Origin: Chloroflexota bacterium
GTDB lineage: Bacteria > Chloroflexota > Dehalococcoidia > GIF9 > AB-539-J10
Direction of reading: 5' to 3'
Length of the DNA stretch: 8,310 nucleotides
Assembly: GCA_030604285.1 (NCBI GenBank)
Contig: JAUVWD010000023.1
Location: forward strand, 1 to 8,310
Part shown: positions 6,077-8,310 of the stretch, piece by piece
Layout of the letters: each line of letters starts with the position of its first letter
How positions within the stretch are numbered: position 1 is the first letter of the stretch
The notes under the pieces: generated by a model
Databases searched by the model: none
What the model was told of the DNA's origin: nothing
The model's input: only the letters and a program-made list of their open reading frames with translations
Position numbers and translations under genes: made by a program

Positions 6077-6214
6077 TGAGGTGGCTGGCCGCTTTTGCGG
6101 AGAGAAATGGGCTTAGTAAGGTTTTAGTGCCAATGAAAGGGGAACGGGTTGAATAGGAGGCTTTTGCCGTTGAGGCTAACCCCTCTATTGACTAACAGGA
6201 AGGGAGTAGGTAAC

Positions 6215-6658
6215 ATGCCACAGTTGGTGAAGACAAAGACAATCTTAGTGGCTGTAAGCGGAAATGCCGTCGACGAGGAAGTCGTAAGATTGGCTTGTAA
6301 TTTGGCTAAGAAACCTAAGGCCCGAGTTTACGTTGTCTACATCATTGAGGTGGAAAGGAGCCTTCCTCTAGATGCCCAAGTTGATTCGGAGACTAAGCAG
6401 GCAGAGGCGGTGCTCGCCAATGCTGAAGACATCGCCGCTGAAGAACATTGCGACATAGAGACAGACCTGCTCCAGGCCCGAGAGGCCGGCCCAGGGATTG
6501 TTGACGAAGCTATCGAAAGAGGGGTAGATTTGATCATAATGGGGATTGGGTATAAAAGACATCTTGGTGCATTCGATTTGGGCAAGACCGTTCCTTACGT
6601 TTTGAAGGAAGCTCTTTGCGAGGTTTTATTGTATCGGGGCCGCGCTTCCCCGAAATAG
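6215..6658 (+). CDS. universal stress protein (UspA family)
   Basis: A 147-residue single USP domain, probably cytoplasmic and dimeric. It has the opening strand KTILVAVSG, the middle strand ARVYVVYIIEVE, a helical segment with repeated Ala/Glu, then GIVDEAIERGVDLIIMGIG and the closing VPYVLKEALCEVLLYR, in the usual order. In the ATP-type motif G-2x-G-9x-G-S/T, Gly110 and Gly123 are kept. Position 113 is Tyr where Gly is expected, and 124 is Lys where Ser/Thr is expected. The Asp usual after the first strand (AVDGS) is Ser15, so ATP binding is doubtful. I start at ATG 6215 because GGGAG lies 8 nt before it and the domain begins at once. In-frame TTG codons at 6149 and 6170 (the latter 9 nt after AGGAGG at 6155-6160) would add 22 or 15 unlikely residues. 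It sits between the pore gene and the KTN genes, suggesting a signalling role in that module. Confidence 0.88.
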   Translation: MPQLVKTKTILVAVSGNAVDEEVVRLACNLAKKPKARVYVVYIIEVERSLPLDAQVDSETKQAEAVLANAEDIAAEEHCDIETDLLQAREAGPGIVDEAIERGVDLIIMGIGYKRHLGAFDLGKTVPYVLKEALCEVLLYRGRASPK

Positions 6659-6661
6659 GCA

Positions 6662-7060
6662 ATGAACGTGATTATTATGGGCTGCGGGCGTGTGGGAGCC
6701 GAGTTAGCTCATTTGCTTGACGCAGAAGGGCATAAAGTAACCATTCTTGATGCAGATACTAAGAACCTTGAGAGGTTACCGTCTGATTTTGGTGGCATTG
6801 CTCTAGCAGGCGATGCCGCTGATGAGGATGTATTGAAAAAAGCGGGCATTGCAGAAGCCGACGCCTTCGTAGCAGTAACTCGGGATGATGATCGGAACGC
6901 CATGGCAGCTCAAATTGCCAAGCAGATATTCGATGTCCCGAAGGTGGTCTGTCGTATTTACGACCCCCTAAGAGAGGAGTTCTATAAGAGTCTGGGGCTC
7001 GAGGCCATCAGCCCTACGTCACTCTTTGCCCGATTAATAAAGGAAAAGTTAGGAGACTAG
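6662..7060 (+). CDS. stand-alone KTN (TrkA-N/RCK) domain protein
   Basis: A 132-residue protein made of only the Rossmann-fold KTN domain that senses nucleotides in potassium channels and transporters. The dinucleotide motif is intact: G7-C-G9-R-V-G12, with Asp30 at the end of the second strand (TILDAD) for the ribose. LAGDAADEDVLKKAGI, ADAFVAVTRDDDRN and AKQIFDVPKVVCRIYDP follow as in TrkA. The usual TrkA_C ligand domain is missing: the frame closes shortly after SPTSLFARLIKEKLGD, and no C-domain-like sequence continues in it. It begins 3 nt after the USP gene without a clear ribosome site and ends 8 nt before a second, longer KTN gene, so the two products probably assemble together. A TrkH or KtrB partner is not in the window. 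Confidence 0.92.
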   Translation: MNVIIMGCGRVGAELAHLLDAEGHKVTILDADTKNLERLPSDFGGIALAGDAADEDVLKKAGIAEADAFVAVTRDDDRNAMAAQIAKQIFDVPKVVCRIYDPLREEFYKSLGLEAISPTSLFARLIKEKLGD

Positions 7061-7068
7061 AAAGAGAT

Positions 7069-7746
7069 ATGTACATCATAATTGTTGGTGGTGATGAGGT
7101 CGGGTCTCGCTTGGGCAAGGAATTGCTTGCTAATGGCCATGAGGTGTTAGTGATTGAGAGAAATGCTGAAAGGTGTGATCACTTAGCCGATGAATTGGGT
7201 AGTGTATCCTTGTGTGGTGATGGTTGCGAAATGGCTGTCTTGACTAAGGCAGGAATAGCAAGGGCAGGCATGTTTATTGCTGTTACACACGAAGATGATG
7301 ATAACCTAGCAGCTTGTCAGATAGCTAAGCAAAAGTTCAATGTCCCGCGGGTTATCGCCAAGATTAATAGTCCCAAGAATGAGCACATCTTTGCTAAACT
7401 AGGCATAGAGCATACGGTGGATGTGGTGGGGCTTGTGTTGGAGCATATTAAGGAGCAGGCTGGGATTTCGCCTTTAATCCGTCTTTTGAGTCTCAAGGAC
7501 GAAGGGGTGGAAATCGTTTTGTTGAGGGTGACCAGAGATTTGCCAATAGTGGGTAAGCCCATAAAGGAATTACCTCTGGACTATGCTGCTTCTTCTTTGT
7601 TACTTCGTCAAGAGCAGATGCCTATGGTGTGTACTCCGGACACTGTCTTAGAGACTGGTGACCAGTTCGTTTTTTTGATTCCTAGTAAAAACATTGAACT
7701 ACTTCGAGCTTCGCTTGTTGGCGCTAGCCCGGGTGGTGAACAGTAG
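7069..7746 (+). CDS. TrkA family potassium transport/channel regulator (KTN + TrkA_C)
   Basis: A 225-residue cytoplasmic regulator of the usual size for KtrA/TrkA-type subunits. Residues 1-135 form the KTN domain: MYIIIVGGDEVGSRLG, VIERNAERC with Glu30 at the ribose position, LCGDGCEMAVLTKAGI, and FIAVTHEDDDNLAACQIAKQ. Residues about 145-218 form the TrkA_C domain, with LLRVTRDLPIVGKPIKEL and DTVLETGDQFVFLIP. In GxGxxG the middle glycine is Asp9 (GGDEVG), which should disturb phosphate binding in the normal way. A mix of ATP/ADP or NAD(H) sensing by KTN and possibly c-di-AMP by TrkA_C is known in the family, but which applies here cannot be read. AGGAGA within the end of the preceding gene or AAAGAG just upstream may serve as ribosome site. 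The stop shares its last base with the pheA start. Confidence 0.93.
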   Translation: MYIIIVGGDEVGSRLGKELLANGHEVLVIERNAERCDHLADELGSVSLCGDGCEMAVLTKAGIARAGMFIAVTHEDDDNLAACQIAKQKFNVPRVIAKINSPKNEHIFAKLGIEHTVDVVGLVLEHIKEQAGISPLIRLLSLKDEGVEIVLLRVTRDLPIVGKPIKELPLDYAASSLLLRQEQMPMVCTPDTVLETGDQFVFLIPSKNIELLRASLVGASPGGEQ

Positions 7747-8310
7747 TGGTGCAGGTCGCTTTCCAGGGTGAAAGAGGTGCTTTCAGCGAGGATGCCTCGA
7801 TAAAGCTTTTTGGCAGGGATATTGACCTTTTGCCTTGCGTCCGCCTTCGGGATGTTTTTGAAGGTGTGTCAGAGAATAAAGTCGCCTTTGGTGTAGTCCC
7901 TGTGGAGAATTCTCAAGCCGGCAGCATCAATGAGACCTATGATTTGCTGCTAATATATTCCCTTAATATATTTGCTGAGGTTATTCTCAAAATAAGCCAC
8001 TCGTTAATGGCTCTGCCTGGTGAAGATTTGACCAGGATAAGAACCATTTACTCGCACCCTCAAGCCCTTGCCCAATGTGAGGAGTTTTTGAGCCAACTAA
8101 GAGCGGAAATTGTGCCCACCTATGATACTGCGGGCAGCGCAAAGATGATAGCAGAGAGGCAACTAAAAGGTTGTGCTGCTATAGCCAGCAAGGAAGCCGC
8201 CAATATATACGCTTTGGAGATTCTAGCGCCAGGAATTGAGACCAATGTGAATAACTACACCAGGTTCTTTGCGATTTCCAAGCGAAAAGCTGAGCCAGCT
8301 AAGAGGAATA
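7746..8310 (+). CDS. pheA: prephenate dehydratase, 5' part (runs off the window)
   Basis: Converts prephenate to phenylpyruvate in phenylalanine synthesis. The 188 complete codons present cover most of the catalytic domain: VAFQGERGAFSEDA at the start, GVVPVENSQAGSI (49-61), SHPQALAQC (103-111), YDTAGSAKMIA (126-136), AAIASKEAANIY and the catalytic N-Y-T-R-F-F with Thr172-Arg173-Phe174. The C-terminal ACT domain that binds phenylalanine should lie beyond the right edge, with no stop before it. No chorismate mutase part precedes the catalytic domain, so this is the monofunctional type. Start is GTG at 7746, overlapping the previous TAG by one base; a second GTG at 7749 is equally possible. The tight junction suggests translational coupling to the KTN gene, although the pathways are unrelated. 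Confidence 0.95.
   Translation, partial: MVQVAFQGERGAFSEDASIKLFGRDIDLLPCVRLRDVFEGVSENKVAFGVVPVENSQAGSINETYDLLLIYSLNIFAEVILKISHSLMALPGEDLTRIRTIYSHPQALAQCEEFLSQLRAEIVPTYDTAGSAKMIAERQLKGCAAIASKEAANIYALEILAPGIETNVNNYTRFFAISKRKAEPAKRN

Noticed and set aside
6089..6100. CCGC-TTTT-GCGG stem after the channel gene as a terminator
   Set aside because: The stem has only 4 bp and no T-tract follows.
6149..6214. Longer start for the universal stress protein at TTG 6149 or 6170
   Set aside because: The added residues are basic and unlike USP N-termini, and the ATG at 6215 has a good ribosome site. The TTG at 6170 remains a minor alternative because of AGGAGG upstream.

Overview
The window looks like a chromosomal stretch from a bacterium of moderate G+C content. 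The most likely group is Chloroflexota, perhaps the Dehalococcoidia. That assignment is an inference from gene content: a short ECF-type sigma factor beside a DUF5667-like membrane protein, a compact dnaX-ybaB-recR-recO run, and a potassium-channel/USP/KTN group leading into pheA. I saw no mobile element, CRISPR array, tRNA or rRNA. All recognisable genes are on the plus strand. The exception is a possible short transcription unit at the extreme left, on the minus strand.

Layout. (1) Positions 1-510 hold no clear protein gene. There is a near-consensus minus-strand promoter (TTGACA, 17 nt, AATAAT) whose transcript would start almost at a perfect hairpin enclosing a Shine-Dalgarno sequence and an ATG. 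A plus-strand promoter follows just before the sigma gene. (2) Positions 511-1875 encode an ECF-like sigma-70 factor and, 3 nt later, a single-pass membrane protein that is probably its regulator. (3) Positions 1934-5194 encode DnaX (clamp-loader tau/gamma), the nucleoid-associated protein YbaB/EbfC, RecR and RecO, almost without spacers: replication and RecFOR-type gap repair in one unit. (4) A second near-consensus promoter lies across the end of recO and opens a leader of about 300 nt. (5) Positions 5501-7746 encode a two-helix ion-channel-like pore protein with a non-canonical filter, a universal stress protein, a stand-alone KTN (TrkA-N) protein and a KTN+TrkA_C protein. (6) A 5' part of pheA (prephenate dehydratase) overlaps the previous stop by one base and runs off the right edge.

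How they work together. The sigma/DUF5667 pair probably forms a regulatory switch; its targets cannot be read from here. DnaX loads the sliding clamp, while RecR and RecO load RecA at gaps. The most interesting block is the fourth to fifth region. It reads as an ion channel whose ligand-sensing RCK/KTN parts are encoded as separate proteins, together with a USP, downstream of a long untranslated leader. The pore filter, the USP nucleotide motif and one KTN glycine motif all depart from consensus. The block may therefore be a divergent, little-described channel-regulator module. Function is inferred, not shown.
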